Shown piece by piece: positions 53,103 to 61,016 of a DNA stretch of 64,000 nt (positions are counted from its first letter, which is position 1; each line of letters starts with the position of its first letter). The stretch is from Pseudomonas sp. CROZ-RG-20F-R04-15 (GTDB taxonomy: Bacteria > Pseudomonadota > Gammaproteobacteria > Pseudomonadales > Pseudomonadaceae), in NCBI RefSeq assembly GCF_022662375.1, contig NZ_JAKNQL010000025.1:22782-86781 (forward strand), given 5' to 3'. The translations under genes and the position numbers were made by a program. A model generated the notes under the pieces. That model made no database searches. It saw nothing but the letters and a program-made list of their open reading frames with translations, and was not told where the DNA came from.

Positions 53103-53178
53103 GGGTGATTAGCTCAGCTGGGAGAGCGTCTGCCTTACAAGCAGAATGTCGGCGGTTCGATCCCGTCATCACCCACCA
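53103..53178 (+). tRNA. tRNA-Val (anticodon TAC), copy 2
   Basis: Same sequence as the copy at 52740, including the CGAAGCGAA leader just upstream. Confidence 0.97.
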
Positions 53179-53197
53179 TTCGTTTCAAGCGTTTCGC

Positions 53198-53274
53198 GCA
53201 GCGGTAGTTCAGTCGGTTAGAATACCGGCCTGTCACGCCGGGGGTCGCGGGTTCGAGTCCCGTCCGCTGCGCCA
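53198..53274 (+). tRNA. tRNA-Asp (anticodon GTC), copy 2
   Basis: Same sequence as the copy at 52835; the short spacer to the tRNA-Val differs by a few bases. Confidence 0.97.
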
Positions 53275-53312
53275 TATTCGGAATCTGGAACACTGAACGC
53301 CAGATTCCACAG

Positions 53313-53337
53313 AAAGCCCGCCAAGTGCGGGCTTTTT
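53313..53337 (+). terminator. Terminator after the second tRNA pair
   Basis: AAAGCCCGC pairs with GCGGGCTTT over CAAGT, then T. It follows a hairpin of the same layout as in the first copy. Confidence 0.85.
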
Positions 53338-53477
53338 GCTGTCTGGCGTTTGAGTATTTTTCGCTGCATATATCTATGTAGTGCCTGCCAGGCGTGTCGC
53401 TTTCGCAGAATGGGCAATGTTTTTCATGACTCTCTACCGTCATGAATCAAACCCATTGCCTGACGAGAGCTGCCCCA

Positions 53478-54842
53478 ATGTCTGCAAATCCTGCTGAAAC
53501 CCTTGCTCCGCCCGTCGCCGATGATGCGCAGGCGTTGTCTTTTCTGTCGTCCAGCCCAGCTTTTCTTTCGAGCGATGACGCTGCTGCGTGCCTGCACGCT
53601 CTGTTGAAGCATCCGCGAAACAGCGAGTTCAATGGGTTCATTCTGAAAACCCGCGATGCGCGATTCATTTGCGCGCAGCTGCTCGAAGCGCCCATAACCG
53701 GTGCCGAAAACCATCCGGGCGACACGGCATCCGTTCAGCGCGGCATACCGGCTGTGACAGTCAGCGTGGCAGGGGAGCTGATTGTCCCGAGCGGTCTCAC
53801 GCTCGAAGCAAGTTTTCACGCCCGTCCTGTCAAAGCTCAAGGTATTGATGAGGCCACAGCCGAGTGGATTCAGCGCACGCGTTTTTTCGCGATAGCGGAT
53901 TTGTCAGCCGTGATGAGTTCGCATCGTCAATATGCAAAATGTTATCTGTCCGCACGTAACGGTGGCCTGCTCTCCTACACATCGAAAAATCGGACTTTCG
54001 AACAGGAACTGTCACCCCGGCTGACCAGGAAAAATGATGGTCAGCCACGACAATTCGAGACGTTGTATGAAAATGGTTCGATTCCCAGCAGTCTGTGGAT
54101 CTTGCTGGCTTTGGCGGCCGGAGATGCAAGGGTTGTGGTAAACGGTGATCTTTGGCGACGCCGGGGTCAGCTCAAAGCCAGTTGGAGGGCCGACCTTCTG
54201 CAGGTGCCGGCCAAAATCGAATCAATGCCGATTTTCGGGCCGATTTTTCGCGATGCCAAGGACGTTGCGCTGTACCTGCGAAACCAATTGCCTGCGCCGA
54301 CCGCTGTTCTGCCGAACGCAGGCTTCATTCTCAAGCATAACGTCAGTGACTTCTTTATCGTCACCGAGCCGGTTTCCAGTGATTACGCCAGCTTTGACCA
54401 AGAGCGCCTGTTTCCCAAGGATCGGCAGGGCAACCCATTGATCCCTCGTGAATTTCGGATGCATGGCCTTTACCATTCAATCCAGCCTCTGCCTGCGGCA
54501 CTTTTGGCGCCTCGTGAGGCCGACCTTCAGCAGAATTTCTTTTCTGTAGCCGATCTCAAAATCGGTCTGGAACGTGTCAGCGTGGCACCGCATCAACGTT
54601 TATTTGTCGTCACGCCCGACGGGGCGGTGCTGCGTTTTGCCAAGCCAATAATGCCCAAGATCCGGGCGTTGCTCGTTGAGTTGGCGGACAATCTCGAGCA
54701 AAAAATAATCTCAGGCGCGATCACACCGCAGAGGTTGATCGACAAAGTGGCGAGCGCCGGCATTCTCAGCGTCCTGTTGGCCAGCAAAACCTGGCCCAAC
54801 ACTGGAAGGATCAGTGCATCAGCCACAGCCATTACGCGATGA
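53478..54842 (+). CDS. Unknown protein with two copies of a DUF4329-like domain
   Basis: A 454-residue protein. Two segments look alike: SSSPAFLSSDDAAACLHALL ... NGFILKTRDARFICAQLLEA near residues 20-70, and PIFGPIFRDAKDVALYLRNQL ... AGFILKHNVSDFFIVTEPVSS near residues 250-300. Each has an aspartate-led helix, then GFILK and an aromatic strand, reminiscent of DUF4329, a domain seen with Rhs/YD-repeat toxins. No signal peptide. The frame opens 12 codons upstream, but GAGAG favours this ATG. It lies next to the duplicated tRNAs. Function unknown. Confidence 0.72.
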   Translation: MSANPAETLAPPVADDAQALSFLSSSPAFLSSDDAAACLHALLKHPRNSEFNGFILKTRDARFICAQLLEAPITGAENHPGDTASVQRGIPAVTVSVAGELIVPSGLTLEASFHARPVKAQGIDEATAEWIQRTRFFAIADLSAVMSSHRQYAKCYLSARNGGLLSYTSKNRTFEQELSPRLTRKNDGQPRQFETLYENGSIPSSLWILLALAAGDARVVVNGDLWRRRGQLKASWRADLLQVPAKIESMPIFGPIFRDAKDVALYLRNQLPAPTAVLPNAGFILKHNVSDFFIVTEPVSSDYASFDQERLFPKDRQGNPLIPREFRMHGLYHSIQPLPAALLAPREADLQQNFFSVADLKIGLERVSVAPHQRLFVVTPDGAVLRFAKPIMPKIRALLVELADNLEQKIISGAITPQRLIDKVASAGILSVLLASKTWPNTGRISASATAITR

Positions 54843-56006
54843 TCACTCACCATTGCGCTGATGGCGATAGTCACTGACGGCCTCGTAAACCGCTTTGCGC
54901 AACCGGTTGATCCCGCCGATCGGTCGATGCGCCTCAATCCCGAACCACGGGTTGAACGACAGATTGTCGCATTGCAGATTCAGTGCCGGAGTATCGAAAT
55001 CCTGCGGCGGCAGGGTGATCCGCGCGACGCTTTCGAACGGCGAATCCTGCTCGCGCCATTCGATACTGGTGTCCTCGATCGGCATGTATTCATGGGCATC
55101 CTGACGCTGGATCTGCAGTACGAAACAGGCCGGCACGCGATCCGTCGACAGCTGCTGATTCAACGCGCTGCGCAGAAAGTTCGGCAGGTCGTGGTTTTGC
55201 TTGGGCAATGTGTACGCGGGGCAATTGTCCGGATCCGGCGCGACCCGGAACTTTGCATTCGCTTCACCGAGTTTGTAGGGCGAAACTGAAAAGTAGGTAG
55301 TTCCGGTCGGACTGTCCGGCGGCGGCGACAAGGTAGCCAGGGCAATAAACAAATGGCGGATCTGCCAGGTGCGCGGATCCCATCCGGGGAAAAACGCCAT
55401 GACCTTCTTGCCGTCGGCCTGGGCCGCCACATTCTGACGATATTCGGCGACATCGCTGACAAAGAAGTTCGGGTGGCTGAACATCACGAAATCCTGTTCA
55501 GGCTGTGCCTGGCGGTTGCCGAGCAACTGTTTTCCCGAAACGTCCAGCAGTTTGATCGCCATGCCTCTGGCATCGCGAATGCTGTCGAACTGCGGGTAGG
55601 CATTGCCGTTGGACAGGCGAATCATCGCTTGCCAGGTTTTGCCTGGCTCACTGAACACGCCCTGTCGCAGCGACTGCGCGAGTTCCGGCAACACCTGCAC
55701 CTGCGCTTTTACACAACCATGAGCCTTGGCATGGGCATCGCGCAGATACCGCGTGCTTTCGCGGTGTTGATCGACGATGCGCACGGCGGTCTGGATCACG
55801 TCCTGGGTCATTGCTGCTTCGCCGGGTGGAATCTGCTCCAGCGCCGACACCGGGCCACGGTGTTGCCAGGCAAACCATGCCGTGGCGACGGCCCAGCCGA
55901 GCAGGCCAATGGCGAGCGCTATCAGCAGCGCTTTGCCAAGCAGACGCCCAAGCCATAACCAGATTCTGGCCAGCAATGACTGTTCTTTCTTGAAGGTCGA
56001 GATCAT
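54843..56006 (-). CDS. Membrane-anchored catalase-like protein
   Basis: A 387-residue protein with one N-terminal transmembrane helix (about residues 24-46) and a catalase-fold domain of the srpA-like small type (AKAHGCVKAQVQVLPE, MIRLSNGNAYPQFDSIRDARGMAIKLLDV, FVMFSHPNFFVSDV). The haem-ligand Tyr region of true catalases is not obvious to me. The product probably faces the periplasm. It overlaps the upstream peroxidase gene by four bases, so the two form an operon for peroxide handling outside the cytoplasm. Confidence 0.85.
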   Translation of the reverse strand: MISTFKKEQSLLARIWLWLGRLLGKALLIALAIGLLGWAVATAWFAWQHRGPVSALEQIPPGEAAMTQDVIQTAVRIVDQHRESTRYLRDAHAKAHGCVKAQVQVLPELAQSLRQGVFSEPGKTWQAMIRLSNGNAYPQFDSIRDARGMAIKLLDVSGKQLLGNRQAQPEQDFVMFSHPNFFVSDVAEYRQNVAAQADGKKVMAFFPGWDPRTWQIRHLFIALATLSPPPDSPTGTTYFSVSPYKLGEANAKFRVAPDPDNCPAYTLPKQNHDLPNFLRSALNQQLSTDRVPACFVLQIQRQDAHEYMPIEDTSIEWREQDSPFESVARITLPPQDFDTPALNLQCDNLSFNPWFGIEAHRPIGGINRLRKAVYEAVSDYRHQRNGE

Positions 56007-57820
56007 GGCAATTGCGCCTCCAGTGGACCGCCAAGGACTTTCAGGTATTCGAGCAGCGCCCAGCGTTCTTCGGGCTGCAACAACCGGCCAATCACGCCGT
56101 TACCGCGTTCGCCGGCACGGAATTCATGGCCGCTGTTGTGATTGCCGGTAATCCGCGTGTCAAACAGGAAGCCATTGGGGAACGCTTCGGTGCGATAGCC
56201 CAGATGTCGCGGATCGAATTCGAAGGTGCCTTTGAAGAAGGTCGTGGCGCGCTCGTCCTGTGGCGACAGCAACTGATAAATGCTCGGCACCGAACCGTTG
56301 TGCAGGAACGGCGCGGTGGCCCACACGCCAGCCAGCGGGCGCGCCTTGTAGGCGACCTTTTCGCGAACGCCGATGGGCAGGCCGAAACCGTCCATACGTG
56401 GTTTTTCCTGCGGTGTGATCCCGGCTTCGCGGTAGGCGCGGTCTTCGACGAAAGCGGTGACGTAAGCCAGGCCCTTGGCCACTGATAGCTGACTGAGGTC
56501 CAGTGGCTCCGTTGGGGGCGGGTGCAGTTTGACGTCCATGGTGTCGAGTTCCTTCAGGTCCCATTGCAGGGCCGTCAGATCGAAACGGTGACTGGCGATA
56601 TTGTTGGCGGCATTCGGATCGGTGCCGATGACAGCGACCGGCAGCATGTGCAAATGCTGCACCCAGCGCTCACCTTCCTGAGTCTGGCGCGGGACGTGGC
56701 AGCCGGCGCAGTTTTCGCTGAACAGCGTGCGTCCCTTTGTCGCCAGTGGCTTGTCGATGCTGCCAAACAGATCCTCTGGCCAGGCGGGCGGCTTGAGCTT
56801 TTGCAGGGTTTCTTCGATCTTGTGCAAATCACGCACGCGCACGCTCGAGGCATAACGCGCATCGCCTTGCAGCGGCTGGCCGTTGCCATCAAAGAAATTC
56901 AGAGTGGCGCCGACGCCCAGTGCCTCGCCGATGTTGCGCGCCATCGGCTGCTGCGCCGAGCCGTTCCACTGCACCCAGTCAAATGTCCACATATCCCACA
57001 GTTGCGGGTAATCCACTGGCGCGTTGGCCACGCGGTAGTTGGTCGGGGATATCGCATCGCCGAACGTCGCATTGGCAATGCGGCCAAAGGCATCGGTGCG
57101 TCCGGGGCCTTCTTCGGTCGGATAGAGACCGCGATGGGTATCGTTCCAGGCGACCTTGAGGAATGTGTTCAGAGAGATTTTGAAGTCTTTGCGCAATTGT
57201 TCGTGGTGCGTGCCGTAATCGTTGCCCAAAACGTTTCTGGCAAAACGTTCGAATTTCCATGGGTTGTAGTAAGTCGAGGTCAGACTTGCCACCAAGGCTT
57301 GTCCGAAACTTCCGCCGCGCAAAGTAGGAACACTGGAAGGCAGTACGTGTTGCGCGGTACCGCCGTCAATTCGCACGGCCTGGCCTTTGAAGCGCAATTC
57401 GCCGGTATGGCAAGCGGCGCACGTGATGTCCAGATATTGCTCGGAGCTGCCCGGATTTTGATGCCGGGCAAAACCGACGGGAAGGTTGCCGGGGTTGTTC
57501 GGCGTGGCTTTCTGCTGCGGGTCGATCAGAAAACCGAAGCGTGCGAGGTAATCGGGCGCGGCGAAGCGTTGCTCCGAGAAGGGCAACTCCAGCGCTTGGA
57601 ACCACTCATAGCGCAGGCCTTTGACCTGCGTACCCTGAGGCGTGAAATAGTAGGTTTGCCGCTCTTCGTCACTCCACTGATTCAGGTAATGCACCTGCTC
57701 GGCGGGGGTGTAGAAGGGCAATTTCGGATTGGCGACGTAATACAGCACCACGGCGAGAACGAGCACCAGCAGCACGACGATCAGGGTCAGCACACGGAAT
57801 AAGAGGCGCAAGATAAACAT
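56003..57820 (-). CDS. Di-haem cytochrome c peroxidase-like membrane protein
   Basis: A 605-residue protein with an N-terminal membrane anchor (about residues 8-30) and two c-type haem sites, CAACH in LDITCAACHTGELRFKG and CAGCH in FSENCAGCHVPRQ. The C-terminal TAPFLHNGSVPSIYQLLSP is typical of the bacterial cytochrome c peroxidase and RoxA-like branch. It likely reduces peroxide or oxidises an unknown substrate in the periplasm. It is the first gene of a two-gene operon with the catalase-like protein. Confidence 0.87.
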   Translation of the reverse strand: MFILRLLFRVLTLIVVLLVLVLAVVLYYVANPKLPFYTPAEQVHYLNQWSDEERQTYYFTPQGTQVKGLRYEWFQALELPFSEQRFAAPDYLARFGFLIDPQQKATPNNPGNLPVGFARHQNPGSSEQYLDITCAACHTGELRFKGQAVRIDGGTAQHVLPSSVPTLRGGSFGQALVASLTSTYYNPWKFERFARNVLGNDYGTHHEQLRKDFKISLNTFLKVAWNDTHRGLYPTEEGPGRTDAFGRIANATFGDAISPTNYRVANAPVDYPQLWDMWTFDWVQWNGSAQQPMARNIGEALGVGATLNFFDGNGQPLQGDARYASSVRVRDLHKIEETLQKLKPPAWPEDLFGSIDKPLATKGRTLFSENCAGCHVPRQTQEGERWVQHLHMLPVAVIGTDPNAANNIASHRFDLTALQWDLKELDTMDVKLHPPPTEPLDLSQLSVAKGLAYVTAFVEDRAYREAGITPQEKPRMDGFGLPIGVREKVAYKARPLAGVWATAPFLHNGSVPSIYQLLSPQDERATTFFKGTFEFDPRHLGYRTEAFPNGFLFDTRITGNHNSGHEFRAGERGNGVIGRLLQPEERWALLEYLKVLGGPLEAQLP

Positions 57821-58081
57821 CCTTGTCGAATTGTTGCGCTGTTATGCCTGAGCCGGACCCTGTGCGGCAAGTGGCCATTACGCCAGATGATGCAAGCAGA
57901 GTCGCCGGGCATTGTCGGGACAAGATGACAGAAGCTTCATCGCGCCTTTGCCCAAATGCGTTTTAATCCCTGAACTTATCGTCGCTTTACTGCTCTCATG
58001 CCGGTAGCCATTGGTCGTGGCGGCCTGATAAGCTCGCGGCTTTACTCGATTGCCCTTTCGGCGCATGAACAAGGAAATAGC

Positions 58082-58798
58082 ATGAAACAGCATCGGTTGG
58101 CGGCGGCGGTAGCCCTGGTTAGCCTGGTACTCGCGGGTTGTGATTCGCAGACCAGCGTAGAGCTGAAAACCCCGGCGCAAAAAGCTTCCTACGGTATCGG
58201 CCTGAACATGGGCAAGAGCCTGGCTCAGGAAGGCATGGATGATCTGGACTCCAAAGCGGTAGCCCAGGGCATCGAAGATGCCGTCGGCAAGAAAGAACAG
58301 AAGCTGAAAGATGAAGAACTGGTCGAAGCCTTCGCCGCGTTGCAAAAGCGTGCTGAAGAACGCATGGCCAAGATGAGCGAAGAGTCGGCAGCCGCCGGCA
58401 AGAAATTCCTCGAAGAAAACGGCAAGAAGGCGGGTGTAACCACCACCGCTTCCGGCCTGCAGTACGAAGTGGTCAAGAAAGCTGACGGCCCACAGCCCAA
58501 GCCGACTGACGTAGTGACCGTTCACTACACCGGCAAGCTGACCAACGGCACCGTATTCGACAGCTCCGTCGAGCGCGGCAGCCCGATCGATCTGCCAGTA
58601 AGCGGCGTGATTCCGGGTTGGGTTGAAGGTCTGCAACTGATGCACGTTGGCGAGAAGTACAAACTGTACATCCCTAGCGATCTGGCTTACGGCGCTCAGT
58701 CGCCAAGCCCGGCAATCCCGGCCAACTCGGTTCTGGTCTTCGACCTGGAACTGCTGGCCATCAAGGATCCAGCCAAAGAAGCTGCTGCTGCCAAGTAA
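58082..58798 (+). CDS. FKBP-type peptidyl-prolyl isomerase lipoprotein
   Basis: A 238-residue isomerase of the FkpA/Mip type. The signal peptide ends in lipobox LAGC, a helical dimerisation domain follows (TPAQKASYGIGLNMGKSLAQEG to about residue 115), and the FKBP domain has VTVHYTGKLTNGTVFDSS, VIPGWVEGLQLM and AIPANSVLVFDLELL. It should help fold outer-membrane and periplasmic proteins. AAGGA lies before the ATG at 58082; the longer frame upstream is not supported. A hairpin follows. Confidence 0.93.
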   Translation: MKQHRLAAAVALVSLVLAGCDSQTSVELKTPAQKASYGIGLNMGKSLAQEGMDDLDSKAVAQGIEDAVGKKEQKLKDEELVEAFAALQKRAEERMAKMSEESAAAGKKFLEENGKKAGVTTTASGLQYEVVKKADGPQPKPTDVVTVHYTGKLTNGTVFDSSVERGSPIDLPVSGVIPGWVEGLQLMHVGEKYKLYIPSDLAYGAQSPSPAIPANSVLVFDLELLAIKDPAKEAAAAK

Positions 58799-58814
58799 TT
58801 GGCAAAGGCTTCAA

Positions 58815-58846
58815 CAACAACGCCTCGCTTATGCGGGGCGTTGTTG
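58815..58846 (+). terminator. Hairpin after the FKBP gene
   Basis: CAACAACGCC pairs with GGCGTTGTTG around a TCGC/GCGG-containing apex. No T-run follows. Confidence 0.6.
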
Positions 58847-59049
58847 CATCTGGCGTCTGGCAAGGGTAAACAGAGCGAACCGATGGCGGTCGCGAGAGTC
58901 ATAGCCATTGAGGCTGCTCGCGCTAGCCGCCCTGAGCAGCCAAGTCAATGAAATATTGGGGTTTTTTATGTGAGTAAAAAACGCCCGATCTGAGCGCAGC
59001 CCTTATGAAACGGGGCTTTCAGCGCTGAAATGCAGCTCTGTTCACAAGG

Positions 59050-59072
59050 TTATCCACAATTTGTGTGGATAA
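59050..59072. promoter_or_regulatory. Perfect inverted pair of DnaA boxes
   Basis: TTATCCACA (59050-59058) and TGTGGATAA (59064-59072) are both exact DnaA consensus boxes, in inverted orientation with a five-base spacer, 21 bp before the ykvA-type start codon. Confidence 0.7.
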
Positions 59073-59092
59073 CATTTCAACGGGAGGAATAG

Positions 59093-59548
59093 ATGAAAGC
59101 TCCGTGGAATTTCGCTCGATTCCTGCCCCTGGCCGGCCGCTTGTTAGCCCGTGGACGTTTGCCAACCTTATTGTTTGCAGTCGCCAGCAAAGGCGCCGCG
59201 CAAGGCAATCGCCTCGGCAAACTCAAAGACGATTTACGTTTACTCCAGGCATTGTGCCTGGCCTATTGGCGTGGCGAGTATCGAGCCATCAGCGGCAAAG
59301 CACTGGTTTCGGTGGTGGCGGGTTTGATGTACTTCCTCAGCCCGGTCGATGCGATTCCGGATTTCATTCCCGTATTCGGCATGCTTGACGACATCGCCGT
59401 CCTCGCCTGGCTGATGAGAACCCTCGACGATGAACTCAATGCCTTCCGCCTCTGGCGCAACCGCCAGCAGCCGGAAAAACTGGCAGTCGTCGAACGCCTG
59501 CCGGATACCCCCGAACAATTGCAACTTCAGGGACCGAAAAAGTCCTGA
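59093..59548 (+). CDS. YkvA family (DUF1232) protein
   Basis: A 151-residue membrane protein of the YkvA/DUF1232 family. The family core YFLSPVDAIPDFIPVFGMLDDIAVLAWLM is at about residues 82-110, with a hydrophobic stretch before it. Function is unknown. GGGAGGA before the ATG is a strong ribosome site. A perfect DnaA-box palindrome lies immediately upstream. Confidence 0.88.
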   Translation: MKAPWNFARFLPLAGRLLARGRLPTLLFAVASKGAAQGNRLGKLKDDLRLLQALCLAYWRGEYRAISGKALVSVVAGLMYFLSPVDAIPDFIPVFGMLDDIAVLAWLMRTLDDELNAFRLWRNRQQPEKLAVVERLPDTPEQLQLQGPKKS

Positions 59549-59659
59549 TTATCAAACCCCTCTACAGATAGATACCCCCCGCGACCTTGGCCGCTGTTAG
59601 GATTACACTTCTAGGGAAAAGTGCCGACTCGCTAAGTGTTGTTGTCCTACGGGGTAGTC

Positions 59660-60001
59660 ATGGATATTCAGATAATTGCACGCGATGGCGAACCCGAATA
59701 CGCGGTTCTGCCGTGGGCTCAGTATCAGGCTCTACTAAAAGCAGCAGGCATCAATGAAACACCGTCGCGTCCGGCAGCCACGCCGCTCGCGGCCTCACCA
59801 GACACGATTCTTCCAGGTCTGGATCAACTACGCAGTTTGCGCGAAGGGAAGGGCATCGCCATTGAGGCGCTGGCCCGCACGGTAGGCATCAGCCCGTCAT
59901 ATCTGGCCATGATCGAAAGTGGCGAGCGTCAGCCCGACGCCGCGATTCGCCGCAGCCTGGCCTGGGAATTGACGGTGCCAGGGTGGAGGGATGAATCGTG
60001 A
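59660..60001 (+). CDS. XRE-type helix-turn-helix regulator
   Basis: A 113-residue protein. The N-terminal 30 residues (MDIQIIARDGEPEYAVLPWAQYQALLKAAG) look like the short antitoxin-type Phd/XRE leader, and the HTH is LRSLREGKGIAIEALARTVGISPSYLAMIESGERQPDAAI (about residues 58-97). GGGG precedes the ATG; an ATG-like frame upstream has no signal. The stop overlaps the GTG of the next gene by four bases. It may regulate its own operon. Confidence 0.8.
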   Translation: MDIQIIARDGEPEYAVLPWAQYQALLKAAGINETPSRPAATPLAASPDTILPGLDQLRSLREGKGIAIEALARTVGISPSYLAMIESGERQPDAAIRRSLAWELTVPGWRDES

Positions 60002-60369
60002 GCGTACGCATCAGTCGTCAACATTGGGACGGATTGCTGGGTGAACTGGATCAGGCGCGGCGCCAGCGCCATCTGCTGACTTATCGGGCCTTGCTGGAGC
60101 GCTTGCAGCTGCCGACACCGGCAATGCAGACCCTGACCGCCGCACTCGAACATCTGGCCGCGCTGGACGCCAAGGCCGAGCAACCATTGCGCAGTTCGCT
60201 GGTGATCAGCCAGGGCGCGAGTCGCCTGCCACGCACCGGTTTTTTTGAGTGCGTTGAACGTCTGGGGCGTTTTTCCGGGCCGTCCGACGGTGTAGCAGCC
60301 GCCTCCTGGCATGCGTCGGAAGTGGTCAGAGTCTTCGAGTACGAGTACCCGGAATCGGCGGAGGCCTGA
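59998..60369 (+). CDS. Unknown protein, 123 residues, coupled to the XRE gene
   Basis: A soluble protein beginning MSVRISRQHWDGLLGELDQARRQ, with an all-helical first half and the segment LRSSLVISQGASRLPRTGFFECVERLG in the second half. I cannot assign a family. The GTG start overlaps the regulator stop, and the stop abuts the GTG of the Sel1 gene, so the three are one translational unit. A toxin-antitoxin relation with the XRE protein is possible but unproven. Confidence 0.65.
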   Translation: MSVRISRQHWDGLLGELDQARRQRHLLTYRALLERLQLPTPAMQTLTAALEHLAALDAKAEQPLRSSLVISQGASRLPRTGFFECVERLGRFSGPSDGVAAASWHASEVVRVFEYEYPESAEA

Positions 60370-60774
60370 GTGTTTTTACGACTCAAGGCGCGGGCCAGTT
60401 ACTGGCTGGCCCGCAGGCTGTTTCATTGGTCATGGTTTGTGCGCCAACCGCGCGGCTGGCGTTGGCTTGAAGGTCAGTTTGCGCGCATGGCCAACCTCGG
60501 CGATGTCGGCGCGCAAAGCTTTTATGGGCACATTCTGACTTTTCGTGGCGTCGGCCTGGGGGCACGTGAAGAAGGTGTGCGCCTGTTGCGGCTGGCGGCG
60601 CTCGCGGGCGATGGCAAGGCCGCTTATCAGGTCGGTGTAATCTGTCTGGCCGGAACCCCGAGCAAACCGCCGGATCCTCTCGAAGCCGCACGCTGGTGGG
60701 GCATGGCTGCCAAGGCCGGGCACCCCTTGGCGGAGCTCAAATTGAAAGAGCTGAGCACTCGCGACTCAACGTAG
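60370..60774 (+). CDS. Sel1 repeat protein
   Basis: A 134-residue protein with one clear Sel1-type repeat pair: EGVRLLRLAALAGDGKAAYQVGVICL and DPLEAARWWGMAAKAGHPLAELKLKEL. The N terminus is basic and aromatic (FLRLKARASYWLARRLFHWSWFVRQPRGWRW), which may bind membrane. GTG start directly after the previous stop. A strong terminator ends the operon. Function unknown. Confidence 0.75.
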   Translation: MFLRLKARASYWLARRLFHWSWFVRQPRGWRWLEGQFARMANLGDVGAQSFYGHILTFRGVGLGAREEGVRLLRLAALAGDGKAAYQVGVICLAGTPSKPPDPLEAARWWGMAAKAGHPLAELKLKELSTRDST

Positions 60775-60799
60775 TAAATCCAATTGTGTCCGCCCGAAT

Positions 60800-60840
60800 A
60801 AACGTGGCGTGAGGTTTTCCTCACGCCACGTTTGCGTTTG
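60800..60840 (+). terminator. Terminator after the XRE-unknown-Sel1 operon
   Basis: A perfect 15-bp stem (AAACGTGGCGTGAGG / CCTCACGCCACGTTT) with a TTTT loop. Confidence 0.85.
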
Positions 60841-60968
60841 CATATCTGTTTATTAGTCGGCAATTTTTTACAGACAAGTCCTACAGTCATCACCTACTTG
60901 CCTGACTTCTTTCCCGATTGATCCCCCGCACAGTTCCCGCGCCTGATTTTTTTTGCGAGGGAACGCTC

Positions 60969-61016
60969 ATGTTTGATCCGCTTATTCAGTCCACTTCGCA
61001 CATCCGCGTGCGCTGA
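60969..61016 (+). CDS. Short leader ORF (15 codons) overlapping rhs
   Basis: An ATG at 60969 with GAGGG seven bases upstream encodes MFDPLIQSTSHIRVR and stops at TGA, which overlaps the rhs ATG by one base (TGATG). The rhs start has no ribosome site of its own, so translation may be coupled. Alternatively a lost or gained base has split one longer gene. Confidence 0.45.
   Translation: MFDPLIQSTSHIRVR

Noticed and set aside
52691..53296. Two plus-strand ORFs with the same peptide across both tRNA pairs
   Set aside because: They are translations of the tRNA-Val and tRNA-Asp genes themselves.
53135..53443. Minus-strand ORF over the second tRNA pair (TGLEPATPGVTGRYS-type peptide)
   Set aside because: A well-known artefact of translating tRNA genes backwards; the tRNAs are clear.
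53478..54842. Integrase or phage gene next to the tRNAs
   Set aside because: No integrase motif, and no direct repeat of a tRNA 3' end was found downstream.
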